Source: Zarea fungicola
Taxonomy: Eukaryota; Ascomycota; Sordariomycetes; Hypocreales; Cordycipitaceae
Direction of reading: 5' to 3'
Length of the DNA: 64,000 bases
Assembly (NCBI GenBank): GCA_900169235.1
Contig: FWCC01000204.1
Location: forward strand, 124,001 to 188,000
Shown: positions 1-10,974 of the stretch, one piece after another
Layout of the letters: every line of letters starts with the position of its first letter
Numbering within the stretch: the stretch's first letter is position 1
Notes under the pieces: generated by a model
Database searches by the model: none
Seen by the model: the letters and a program-made list of their open reading frames with translations, nothing else
What the model was told of the DNA's origin: nothing
Program-made: the position numbers and the translations under genes

Positions 1-359
1 AAGCCATATTCAGATATATTATTAACTAGTCAAAAGCTCGGGGGTATTCTGCAGCTAATCACGGGTCGCACTAATAATGCTTTCGGAGGACACAGCCTTA
101 GCGGATCAGCGCTACTGGTCAAGCAGGCCGACTACTGTGTATAAAAATAGTTGGACCCGTAGTGTGTCGTGAAGTCTAGTGCCTACAGTGGGTCAAAAGT
201 AATTCCGCTCGAAGCAAATTTGAGCTAAGTACCACTACCTACACCTATTAACTTCAATCGCTTATAGCACTAGTAATTATATTTTAAATAAAAAGTTATA
301 TTATATATAGATAGTTTATTGAATTCTATATCAATTAATATAACTTAGTACTTAGTATA
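1..359. other. AT-rich repeat debris, no gene
   Basis: No open frame of any length. From about 240 to 359 the sequence is almost pure A/T. This is the flank of the degenerate transposon that follows and is probably part of the same decayed repeat block. Confidence 0.5.
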
Positions 360-1425
360 CTAACCTCTAGAGTGGACAATTGCCTCAATTTGGTGCGGCA
401 TTGTCGCGACAAGCTTATATAAGGTCTCTTGATTAAATTCTTCCCAGCACTTTACAGCAGCCCTTTCTAATAATTCAAATAAGTACTCATTGACCGGCAT
501 ATCCTTAAGTTCTAAATAAGATTTTATTATATTTTCTTTAAGCAACCCCTAGACGTTCTTAATAGGGTTAAGGTCAGGCAAGTAGGCGGGAAACCGTATT
601 AAATCCACCCCATTCTCTTTAGCGAAACCACGCAACCAACTTTAGACCAAATTGGCTATATATATAGATGCGTTATCTTATATAAATAAATTACTAGGTT
701 CTAAGATTGTAGGCAATTCTAACCGTAGGATGCTGAGTATTGAGCGTGAAGAGACGCTACCCCGGGGGGCGTCAGGGTCACCGTTAACCACGTTCAAACT
801 TAACCGTCTATACGCCCTAATTGCGCCCTAAAACATAAGAAGTTTTCGGCCTATGGGCGCCTATGGTTGAACTTTATCCTTAAGAAATCTTTTATACTAT
901 ACTTAAGTGGTTAAAAAGTTATAAGCGATTCTCTAAGGGGCTACTAAAACGTACCTTATAGGCAAAACACCACTTTGTTTTTAAGCCGTTACCACGCGCT
1001 ATAGAGACCTCATTAGAAAAAACAAAATTTGTCCACCATGAGATTGGCTTTATATAATGCTCCTCTGCAAATCTTAGCCTTTTAGCTATAAGATCTTCTA
1101 TTAATTTAGGGCGTTGGATTGCGCACTTATAAAGTATACCCCATGATTGCAAGTAGGAAATTAGAGTTGACATAGAATAACGTAAAGCTGACCGTTCAAG
1201 AAGCCTTTTGTTTTAAATGAAAGGGTCTTCATTAATAATTTAAATAATAATTCTTTTATCCTATTTAGATACCTTCCGGGGCTGCCTAGAGCGTGGCAAA
1301 TCTCGACCTCTATATTGACGTTCATAGTGTAATGCAATGCTAGAGACACTGCTCTTTAGAATACGCTCTAATTTAGCCACACGGGCGGTTAAATAACCAA
1401 TTAAACGCAGTCGCCATATCCTTCC
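360..1425 (-). mobile_element. Degenerate Tc1/mariner-type DDE transposase
   Basis: Broken minus-strand frames read in order as pieces of a fungal Tc1/mariner transposase. The first piece (about 1349-1161) is followed by one at 1173-919 containing WTNFVFSNEVSIARG, which corresponds to the 'F(S)DE(T)S' catalytic block with the first Asp replaced by Asn. At about 600-546 there is a PAYLPDLNPI-like motif (second Asp region) split by stops. The last piece (545-360) has the typical C-terminal CWEEF...MPHQIEAIV segment. Frames are interrupted by many TAA/TAG codons and the element is AT-rich, as expected after repeat-induced point mutation. It is dead. Terminal inverted repeats were not identified, so the element limits are approximate. 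Confidence 0.7.
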
Positions 1426-3363
1426 CCTCTTGTGAGGACTATAATTAGGATTTTAACTAATTCTAGGCATCGTGGATGGGCGCTGGAGGGCTTTAAAGTT
1501 CATGTGTTGATTTTCTACGCGTCGCGACTAGGTACTGGTACTAATTTTTGGCGTTTTTCGAGCGGAATTACCTGGACCCACTGTAAGTACATGGCCAGGG
1601 TTTGTGCTTGTCTGGAAACTGCGTGTACGCCCTCTAGCATGCACTCCTCGGTAGTTCACGCAGCGCTAGATGGCCCCTTTTACTACCGATTGTTAGGTCA
1701 TAACGTGGTGCCATCTCTGCGTGACAGAAGGACCCGTCAAGCAGAGCCGGGATTAGTCTTGGGAGTTAATAGGTTGATTGACGTAGAAGCAATCTCTAGA
1801 ATTAGAAATAAATATTTCAGGGTTAATACTCAGACACATAACCCGCTGCGGAGCCTGTTACACATGCATGTACGAGGTGTAATAAGCCGTTGGCTTGTTG
1901 GTCAGCCCTTGACCATTGTGGCAGCACATTAAATTGGGTTTGCTTAATCGTCAGCTGAATTACAATATTTACTCTAATTACGAAACAGGTCCGTATTCCC
2001 TTGCAGGAGGTGGGGAATAGGCAGTTGAGTCAGGCACACAGGCAAGGAGAAGAAGACGTGGCCCCATGCCTGATCACGCAACGATGTCTTATTTAAACAC
2101 ACTTGCTTGGGGTGAATGGTTCCAGCGGAGGTTCTATTGTCAGTGGCGTCTGTCGCCCAAAGGGAAAGAAAATAAATCGTAACCAACGAGTAGCTGTAGC
2201 AACTCGGGCTGGATACGTTACAGAGCGCGCGCTAAGTACTGCGCTCGCGAACTGTTCGGGGTTAACAGCGGAGCAGGCATCCCTTTTGCTGGCACGCTGT
2301 ACTCCGTACCATAAGTACTTAATACATATGATATAGCCGGTTTTCCACCTAACCTCCTTTTTATAAAATGCTCCACATTGGCATTAATATAGTTGCGTTT
2401 CCTTCTCATCGCATGTGACAACATCGGTGGACGATTTCAGATTTCTGTTTCAATACATTTCACAAGCCAAAATGGCTTCTGGTATTAGTAACATACATCA
2501 TTTCCTAACCAACTTGAATGAAGCAAAATACTCTTGAAAGGCAACTCCTAAAGGTCCTCAAACAACCTCACCCCAAGGCAAAGCTCATTAAAGGCTTTCA
2601 GGCCACGCTGCCAGCGGTTTTGGGTTGCAATGATGATTTGAAGCATCCTGTAGGCAGCTATGGGCTTAGACTAGACACGGATGTATAAATATTCCGTTCA
2701 AGTCCATATTGCCTGTGGGTAGATGCCATTGAACATCCAACCTGCTTTGTGAAACTAGATACATTAACTAATTTCCCTAATGTTTGCTCATTAATACATA
2801 GTTTTTCTTCAGCATTCATCTCGTCAGGGTTTTACCTGCGCTCATATTCTGGCCACTGGCAGAAGCCATCCGGCAGACTCGCTCTTCTAGGCTTTTCTGC
2901 CCTGGATACGAGGAAAGCTAATCATGGTACTGGCTATATATAGAATTCCTGTATGCTTTTATTTGCTTGCTAATACACTAGAGAAGAGTTATTTTGCCTT
3001 TATCCATAATGAGATAAAATAGAACCAAGTTACTATTTTGCATGCATGTTGAGAGCACTACATCTTTGCCTGGACGTGTGCCTATGTCGTGTGCATCAAC
3101 ATTGGCCCAGATTCTTCCGATCTGTCTTCCGATCTGTGGGTGACACGGCGCACGACTCGCTAAAGTGGCGCAGCGCCTGAAGCGTAAGCACTGGAAACTC
3201 TAAATTTAGCCTTAACTGTACATGACACTTGAACTAAGGCGATACCAAGTGAAAACTAGTAGAAGCGAATGCGAACCGGCCAAGAATAATGATGGAATTT
3301 ATTATAGCCTGTTTTGATTCAGCGTCAAATCGTGGTTGTGCAGGCTTCAGGCTTGATCAAAAC
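1426..3363. other. Repeat-like or intergenic region, no supported gene
   Basis: A plus-strand open frame of 166 codons (1432-1932) shows no recognisable motif and is probably chance. A short minus-strand frame ending near 2556 looks protein-like for about 39 residues and then meets stops; it may be another decayed element. Two adapter-like 11-mers lie at 3113-3135 (listed separately). Confidence 0.35.
3113..3135 (+). other. Adapter-like sequence, two copies of TCTTCCGATCT
   Basis: The 11-mer TCTTCCGATCT occurs at 3113-3123 and again at 3125-3135. It is identical to the 3' end of the standard Illumina TruSeq adapters. Two copies 12 nt apart are not expected by chance, so this is probably library adapter carried into the assembly, perhaps at a join between the repeat block on the left and the gene region on the right. 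Confidence 0.65.
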
Positions 3364-3370
3364 TATATAA
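3364..3370 (+). promoter_or_regulatory. TATA box of the small secreted protein gene
   Basis: TATATAA lies 121 nt upstream of the ATG at 3491, followed by a CT-rich stretch before the start codon, the usual layout of an inducible fungal core promoter. Position and match are seen; function is inferred. Confidence 0.45.
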
Positions 3371-3490
3371 GTGCACTCCTTGTCACTGATATATCTCAAT
3401 CCATCATCAATACCACAGTCTGTCTTCTCCTAATCGCCTTTACTGACCTCTACTTTCCATCTTATTTTATTTAAAAGAAAACGACGAAAA

Positions 3491-4045
3491 ATGCAGCTCT
3501 CGTCCATAGTTACTGCTCTTTTCGCTGCGTATGCCTCGGCTGCCCCTGCCGAGTCAGCAGCGCAATTGGTACGACCAACATGAACTATTCACATTTCAAC
3601 TCACTAACGCCAAATGAAACAGCAAGCTCGAGCTGACTTCAAGATCCTTCTTTGTACAAACTACAAGGGTGGAAGCCCTCGCAACTCTGAGCCATGCATC
3701 GAATTTACTGTTGACCCTGCCGCTGTGAACAATTCTTTCAAAGTCCAGTCTGGTATTAAGGATGCACTCTGCAACAAGCTTGCTACTTTCCCAGGCGGCG
3801 GCTGTCCATCGAGCGCCATCATTTTACAGCAGGGACAGTGCATACTCGGCACAACAAATAACCTTGGCGGATGTGGCGGCACTACTCAGGTTATCGCTAG
3901 CAGGGATGGGTACGTCTCGCCAGCATATTGTGAATTTGCCTGACAAAAAGCTAATGGACCAACGTTTAGGCAAGTCAACTTCAACGGAGTACTCAATGAT
4001 AACTTGAACTGCATTCAGTGCCAAACTGGCATTTTTAACTCCTAG
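3491..4045 (+). CDS. Small secreted cysteine-rich protein (146 aa, 3 exons)
   Basis: Exons 3491-3568, 3623-3909 and 3970-4045 join in phase; the introns (54 and 60 nt) have GTACGA..CAG and GTACGT..TAG borders. The product begins with a signal peptide (MQLSSIVTALFAAYASAAP) and then a short acidic stretch. The mature part has eight cysteines, six in exon 2 and two (NCIQC) that only appear when the second intron is removed, which supports this model. Eight cysteines in a protein of about 125 residues suggest four disulfides and an extracellular role, as in fungal effectors and other small secreted proteins. I do not recognise the family. If the second intron were retained the protein would end with the sequence SPAYCEFA instead. 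Confidence 0.7.
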
Positions 4046-6137
4046 AATATTGCGAGTCATCGTCATGATGTCGCTTTTCGACATAGTTAGTTATACCTGG
4101 CTGCTTAGTAGCAGTGCTTAAATTGACGTAATCAATTTGTATGAGCAGATCCGTTTATTATATAGGTATCCATTCATTTACTTTTAACCAAATGGCGCTT
4201 CTGCTATCAAATTTGTAATGCTCTGTTATCACTCAATAGCAAAGGATGAAGCAAGTAGAAGGCAATTAAAATAATGAACAGCAAAGCGTAAACGAATAAT
4301 GTAGTTAGGGACGAGCTTCATTTCTCCATAAAAGTCTGAGAATAATATAAACAATCCAAGTCCTTGGCGTCTACCTTTACTTCGACTCTAGGAGAAAAGC
4401 GTGATAATCTGCTGCACTGCAAAAGTGTGTAGCTCCTCGACTCACACCCCAGTTTTTCAGAGGATCTAGAGCCTACAGTCCACTCTTAACTCCGGCCATG
4501 ATGCGACCCGCCACAACCCATTACTCTTGCAGTGGGTGACCAAGACTCTTACGTTGGTCCAGTCTAGTGCTGCGTAAGGCTGTGTTGGTGTAACGGGGAA
4601 AGGGGCTGGATAAGCCGCCGAAGAGGGGCCTAGCCATGGACTGTTTTGCAAAGGCAACTTACTCCAGAGGAGAGGTACGCTGGGCTGAAAAGTAGAATGT
4701 GGACTCTCAAATTTGCATTACTTAGATTGGTCAGTTAACTTTAAACTATTTATAGACTGTGCCTTCTGTAAATAGCCCCTGATTAATTCTCTTATCTTCA
4801 AGCGTCTATCTCTAGCCGACTCAAGTAGGCACAGTCGTTGTCTGACTGGCATGCATAGTAATTACCATGCTTTAAGTTTATCCAAGCCATCACCGACGAG
4901 CAAGGCGGGGAAAAGCAAATGCATTGACATCAGTTTCTGCCGCCTTGGGATCAATGTTAGACAGCTTCCTTGAGGCTCTATCTTCTGCTTAGCTTGCAGA
5001 TAATGGGAAACTCGGACAGTATCAATATATAATTACAGTCAGTGGCGGTTGCCTTTGGATTCGAATCTTATAGCTACGCTTCTTTTGGGATTACGATTGC
5101 TGCACCATTACTTGTATCAACGCGTCAGCCCATGGCTTTGACAAGTAAAGCATTTTATCATTGCCTCGTTGAGTGGGAGTAATAAACTTGCGAAATAATG
5201 TAGGCAGATAGCTGAAAAGGGCTCAATTGGGAAGATTATAGTCATTTTTCTCTACAATGAGAACTCCTCGGCATTGGTACTTCTGGCAGGCGACTCCAAT
5301 CCCAGAGCTCTCCTGGAACAAACTTGCGACAATGAGGATACGGATACGGCTGCACTTTTGTAACATTGGATTTTTTTTCTTTAATTGGATATGTGGTTGA
5401 ATATTTCGGAATCCTGGTCCGTATGTGTTGTAGCCACTGAGTCAGGTCAAGCAGCTCTTCTTGAGAGGCATGGACGGCCGAGCGGACTTCCGCAGCGGAT
5501 GAAAGAACCTGGTAAAAGACTGGTTAAGATTGGAAAACACCATATGAGAGGCAAGCAGCCAAATTGCTACAAAGACGATCAGAAATAACACTGTCCGACT
5601 CCAGGGTCGAGGCATACGTTCTCTCAAATAGGTAGGATAAAGGGAAGAAAATGGGGGGTGAGAGAACAAAGCAAAGGGAGAAAAGGTGGCCGAGGAAACT
5701 GTCACGTCTCACAAGGCTTGTACCGACCTTGGGATATGGACTTCAAAGGTGAGTGGGCGGGACGCTGCAAGCCACAGAAGTTTACTCGCTGCGCCGAAAC
5801 AAAGGACAGACAAAGGCGGTGTAATGTACAGCGTAAATTAATAAATGTAAGTATACCTACAGATGACAGCCCAAATTCTGGTCGAGCATCGCAAGTCAGC
5901 AAATATGAACCGATCAAATCGCTTACTGGTCTCAAACCCTCGCTGTCGTCGCAAAAACCTGGCTGTCTGCTTAATTAAACATAACTGCTTGTGCTCGTAC
6001 CAATAGTTAAGTTAGCGGCACTTCCGATGGCCATCTAGTAGTTCTCATGAACAGGAACCGCCACCAAAAGTTCCAAACCCTAGGGCGGTCGGGGAGGTCA
6101 GGTTGCATGGTATACCAGAACCGATATTTCTTTAGAA
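4046..6137. other. Intergenic, no gene seen
   Basis: Two kilobases with only short open frames on both strands and no recognisable protein segment. It lies 3' of the secreted protein gene and 3' of the minus-strand NLR-like gene, so it holds at least two transcript ends. Confidence 0.4.
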
Positions 6138-9100
6138 TCATTCCAGAAGCCAGAGCACCCAGGAGCCCAACCAAACGATGCCCCCCTCAGGCAATACCAT
6201 GCCCAGTAAGTAGTAGCCATCAACCTGCCAACCAAGCCCCCCAATACCAGTCCAGCGAAAAGATCGAACCAAAAGAAACAGAGGTGGCCAGCAGGCCAAT
6301 GCATTGATGTAGAACCAGCATACAAAAGTAAAAAATACCATAAAAGGCCAAGTCGACGTTAATGATGATCGCCAAAATTTATAAGATTCCGACCAAAAGT
6401 AAGTTGGGGAATCGGGGGGCGTCGAGTCCAATAAAAAAGGGGTAGCGGAGCTTCTCGCTGTTTTGTATAACCAAAACAACATATACATAAGGATCCCGAA
6501 CTGAATATACTCTGCCACAGTATATAATAGTGGTGCCGAACGAGCCGTAGCTGAGAGTACAGCAGAGAAAACTGGGCAAAGGAGTTTCCTGTGAATCAGG
6601 AGACCGATGATAATGATAATCAGGCAATCCCACACCAGAAGTAATGATGTGAAGTTGAAGAAATTCATTTTCAGCGCGAAATTGATTTGCCAGCAGCACA
6701 GTACAGAAAACATTGCGAGAAGGAGAAGCTTGATCAGTAGGATTCTCCACCGAAGCGTCAATGCCAATGAGCCTTCGGCATGGCCAACAGCGGTACTGTG
6801 GTCGTCGCTTGTGGCCAAAATATCGGCACCGTGTGTCAATAGAAGATGAATCATATCGGCATTTCCCGCAGCAGCAGCACAATGCAAAGCTACCCTACCT
6901 TCTTTGTGGTTGTCAAAGGTATCCCACCCTCTTGGCTGCTTTTTGAAGTCTTCAAGGTCGAAGTAAATGGACGCAAAAGTCCAAGACGGCACAAAAACTC
7001 GGAGATCTCTGTAGCTCTCGGTAGCCTGATTAACATCGGCACCTCTATCCAGGAGCTCTCGTGCCACTTCGATGTGACCGTACTCAGCTGCATAATGAAG
7101 TGCTGTGAATCCGCGAAGACCAACTGCTGAGCAATCGGCTCCGTGTTCAAGAAGCAGCGCTACTACTCCATGGCGTCCACTCTTCACTTCCGTGAGCAGC
7201 CATTCATTGAGTAAAAACAACCCCTGAGTCGCATTTGGCCATTCAATATTCTCAAGAAGCTCCTCTGAAGACTGCGTAGCGTGGGAAAGCCAATGCTGCG
7301 GCGCATATTGACCCAAAGGATAGTTTGAAAGGCGACCGTTTTGTTCTCCGTAGATTGAAGTCGCATAGTGCCTCCAACAAGCTTTAAATATAAGGAAATT
7401 TGCTTCCTTCTCCTTGAAATAAAACTGAGATAGTTTAGGGCTCGTCTTCAGATGGTTGCTTCTAAAGTAATCATTCACAGACTGATGGAAGACTGTGACG
7501 GTGTTGTGTTCATCGTCGTGCCGCAGGAGAGGCTGGCATACTGTGTGAGCGTCCAGAAACGTGTCAAGTAGTGTATCTGTGATGTGATTTTCACAGTGCT
7601 GGCTTTCTTTACCTGAAATTACGGCTGCTGCAAGTTCTTGCTGAGATAAAGGTCTCTCAGAAGCCATAACTAGGTAAAGGATTTGTCGAAATTGTTCAGT
7701 GTCATGCTCGTCAATTCTGGATAGTATTTGATCATATACTCCATATAGTCCTTTAGGAAGATTTTCAAGTATGCCCTCAACTTTGGAGAGAGCAGCGCGT
7801 CGCAAATCTTCAACAAGAAGTGCAGCCCACAGAAAGGTCCCCTCTGCCCCTGTTCGGAGCTTAGCTTTCGTTTTTTGGGTCAGCTCTTCTGGATAACTCT
7901 TTTCGCGAGCTATTACATCAACTTCCTGGTTGATGTATGCTTCCAAGTCATCTTGAATCAGTCTAGAATGTATTGAAATACCCAGGATAGCGGGAGTATG
8001 GTACGATAATAGTGCGTCCATGTCCGTGCTTGGTCTGCTCGTCATGATAAGCTTGATGGGTATGTATGGCGCTGCCCCCGAAGTGGGAAGAAAAAGACTC
8101 TTGAGCTTCACGAGGAGGAATTGCTGTGATTCAGAGTCACATTCATCCAAGGCATCGAGGATGAAGTAGAGTTGCCCGATGTTGGGTTTTTGCAGCATGT
8201 TTAACAGAACTCGCCACAAGGCATCACGGTCGCCAACTAGGTCGTCGCCCCTTTGTGAGAAGGGGTATTTGATATGTTTAAAGAGACTGGCCTGCTGTTG
8301 CAGTAGCTGGACAAGCAGGCTTCGAAGAACTTGTGTAGCGGTCCGCCGGCGATGGTCTTTTGCATCACAAAGAAAATATGCCAGAAGTTCGACTCCTGAA
8401 TGCTTAGCCCTCTTTTTGAGAGTATCCACCAGGAAAAGTGATATCATTGTCTTGCCTATTCCTGGGGCACCATGCAAGCAAAGCAGCCGAGATTCGTTTC
8501 CGGCTAGACAGGCGACGTATTTCTCGTTCTTTAGAATCCACTCGCAGCTTCCCGGGATTCGAGATCCTGCGACAGTCACGGTAGAATCGTAATCGCTTTG
8601 AGCCTCAGTGACACCACTATACAAGGCACGCAGGTATTCTTTGAATTCTGGATCCCGTTCAAGTTCGCCGGTTGCAATTCTGTGAATATGGGACGATACA
8701 GCCTTGTAGTTTGGCTCTTCCGATGAAGCAAACTTGTTTAGTTTGAAATGGTCCGAATCTAATTCGAATAACTCGGCACCGGTAATTGATGCAGAATCTT
8801 CGCTGACAACCTTGGACGGGCGCAAACGGTCAGTTTTTCCCAACGATTTTAGATTTTTCAAAATGGGGGTTGGTGATTACCACTGTGTCAATTCTCGGTT
8901 GTCCAGGTACTCGTCTGCCGACATTGGTTTTTTTGTTTTCAAAGAAGCATACCACTCCTCTTGCCTTCATGAGCCCTTTTTGGATCATAATCTTTGCAAA
9001 GTCGTGAATCAAGTCCTTAGTTTCAACAGAATCGTCGTCAAGCCGAGCGATGAGACTAGATTCGCCGTAGTTGCATACTGCGGCACATCGTGATACAATG

Positions 9101-9618
9101 CTGCCAAATTTCTGAATTTTAGATCCCCGGTGAGGAGTTCCTAGAAGAATGATGCCGCAAAGACAATCAACCAAGGAATTATATGGTCCTTGTGTAACCG
9201 ATGCCCTAACTATTGCTTTCTCTATAACGAGTCCGCCAAAGGAGTGGCCAACGAATATCAGCGGTCGACTGTGTGTACCTGACTATGTATGGTAAGCCAG
9301 GAAGTCATCGTGGGTTGAGAAACAACAACAGAAGTAGCATGTTACCTGGCGTCTCTCGTTGTCAATGCAATCGAGCATGGCGTCTGCAATTCTCTCAAAA
9401 TGAAGCTTCTCAAGATGTGCACCTATCCAACGAGACCTGTAATTGAAGCAGAATATCCTGGCTTTGACGCTAGGATGGCCATGAAGGAGGGATTTTGGCA
9501 GTAAATCTGTCAGCCAGTTCACGCTCCTGCTGAGACCAATGCCAGCATCCTCTTTCCGGAGCCATGCGTAATCTGGGTTCGCTCCTAGGCCATGGACCGC
9601 AATTATGCTTATTTCTTG
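6138..9618 (-). CDS. NLR-like protein: alpha/beta-hydrolase, NACHT, ankyrin, C-terminal membrane domain
   Basis: Minus-strand exons 9618-9346 (5' end unresolved), 9282-8911 and 8810-6138 join in phase; introns are 9345-9283 and 8910-8811 (branch CTGAC). This gives about 1105 residues; numbers count from the first codon of the open frame at 9618. An alpha/beta-hydrolase-like domain comes first: IIAVHGLGANPDYAW near residue 10, GHSFGG (103-108) and GTPHRGS (139-145), as in the SesB/PGAP1-like domains heading many fungal NLRs. The NACHT NTPase has Walker A GAPGIGKT (about 329-336) and Walker B FILDALDEC (about 431-439). A few ankyrin repeats (about 760-885) follow, then roughly 200 residues with about five hydrophobic segments up to the stop. 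Such proteins are thought to act in heterokaryon incompatibility or immune-like signalling. The true start codon was not found: TAA precedes the first exon in frame, so an upstream exon is likely. Confidence 0.8.
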
Positions 9619-10974
9619 TTAGCAAGCGATCACTACGGTACTGCTGAATTTCGTAATTGAATGCATACTCCACTAATCGCTGGTCTCGCGCCGACTGCGC
9701 ATGAGAATCATCCTTTGTTCCATCATGAAGGCAATGCAGGCCAACTTCCTGTAAAAATTCCAAGATCAGAATCATGCCATGAGAGGAAGGCTTTTCGTGG
9801 TAGGTTAACCATTGCGAGCAGACTTTTTGTCTTGGAAGGGAATAGCAACCGAGCGATCGGTTTAAGAGGCTCTCGGCGGGTCTTGCCCTAGTTTCTCGGA
9901 CGAAAAACGTTGTCTGTCAATACGTAGACGCCCTTGTAGGTGTTGGCCGGTTCAGAAATATCATACTGAAATCAGAAGGAGGTTCACAGCATGTCAGTTT
10001 ATTGCGACAAAGAGGGGTAATGGTGCTGGCGCCTAGTCATTGGATAAGATCCTCCCACGTCAAGCCATATTTGCAGGACGGCGTGCGTTGGAAAGGCTGT
10101 CTAAACAGATTTAAAAGCAAATAGTTTTCAGCTCGGTGGTGCCTAGGAGTACGCCCTTGTAATGGGGTGATTCAGCCGGTGCTAGCTGGTTCGTCGATCA
10201 GCCTATTGCTCTACCAGTATTCCCAATAGCTGGCCTGTCTAGCATTACCTGAACTGCACGCTTTTTACAGATCTTGTAGTCAACTAGTTGTAGTAATTTT
10301 TACCTGCTCGGCGGCTTCGCCTGAAATCGGGAAATCAGTTACCGGAATACTCAACTACAATGATTAATCATGGATGCTGATTGTAATGCAGGAGACCAGT
10401 TACCAGCAGCATCGCGATGCAGGAGCACGAGTTTGGAAGTTATCAAAGTAATCAACGTACTCGGAATAATTCTCGTCTTAAATTAAATTAAATCATTTAT
10501 CGTCTTCAGAGGCAAACGGTGTCGATCATTTGGATGTTGGTCAGTTCCAGGGTAGTTATTGTGGCTGCAGCTGTGGCGGTGTGCGGCCTCCCAAGGAAGA
10601 GTGTGGCGCAGCAACGGGTGGCGATTTGGCGGAGTCCTCTTGGCTCACACTTCATCATATCCATTTTATTAGGCATCCAAACAATTGCCTAGTTCGGAGA
10701 TTCGCGTACCCTACGTGGCCCTACGGACGAGATGGGGCGAGAAATTCCCAAGTGGCGCAGTCTGATGCTGCCCAGCTGAACTCGCCATGGACTACACACG
10801 GCAGGACTATGACTGGCCAGCCCGAGGCCGCGTACTCATGACGAAGCCAATCCGGGAGAGCGAGTGTGCGCTCTCGCACAGGGATATAAGTAGATGACGA
10901 CGCCTGGCTTGTGATTTATTTTCAATAATGGAGCCTGGAGTCTAGAAGTCCTTTTATAAGTTACACACTGCAAG
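9619..10974. other. Intergenic, divergent promoter region of NLR-like and dynamin-like genes
   Basis: This region holds the missing 5' exon of the NLR-like gene (candidate coding sequence up to about 9775 on the minus strand, unproven) and the promoter of the dynamin-like gene. ATATAAG at 10884-10890 is a possible TATA element 85 nt before the dynamin ATG. Nothing else is recognised. Confidence 0.4.

Noticed and set aside
1432..1932. 166-codon open frame on the plus strand
   Set aside because: No motif, no codon bias like the real genes, and it lies in repeat debris.
5041..5100. TTCGAAT loop resembling a tRNA T-arm
   Set aside because: The flanking five bases do not pair and no D-arm, anticodon arm or acceptor stem was found.
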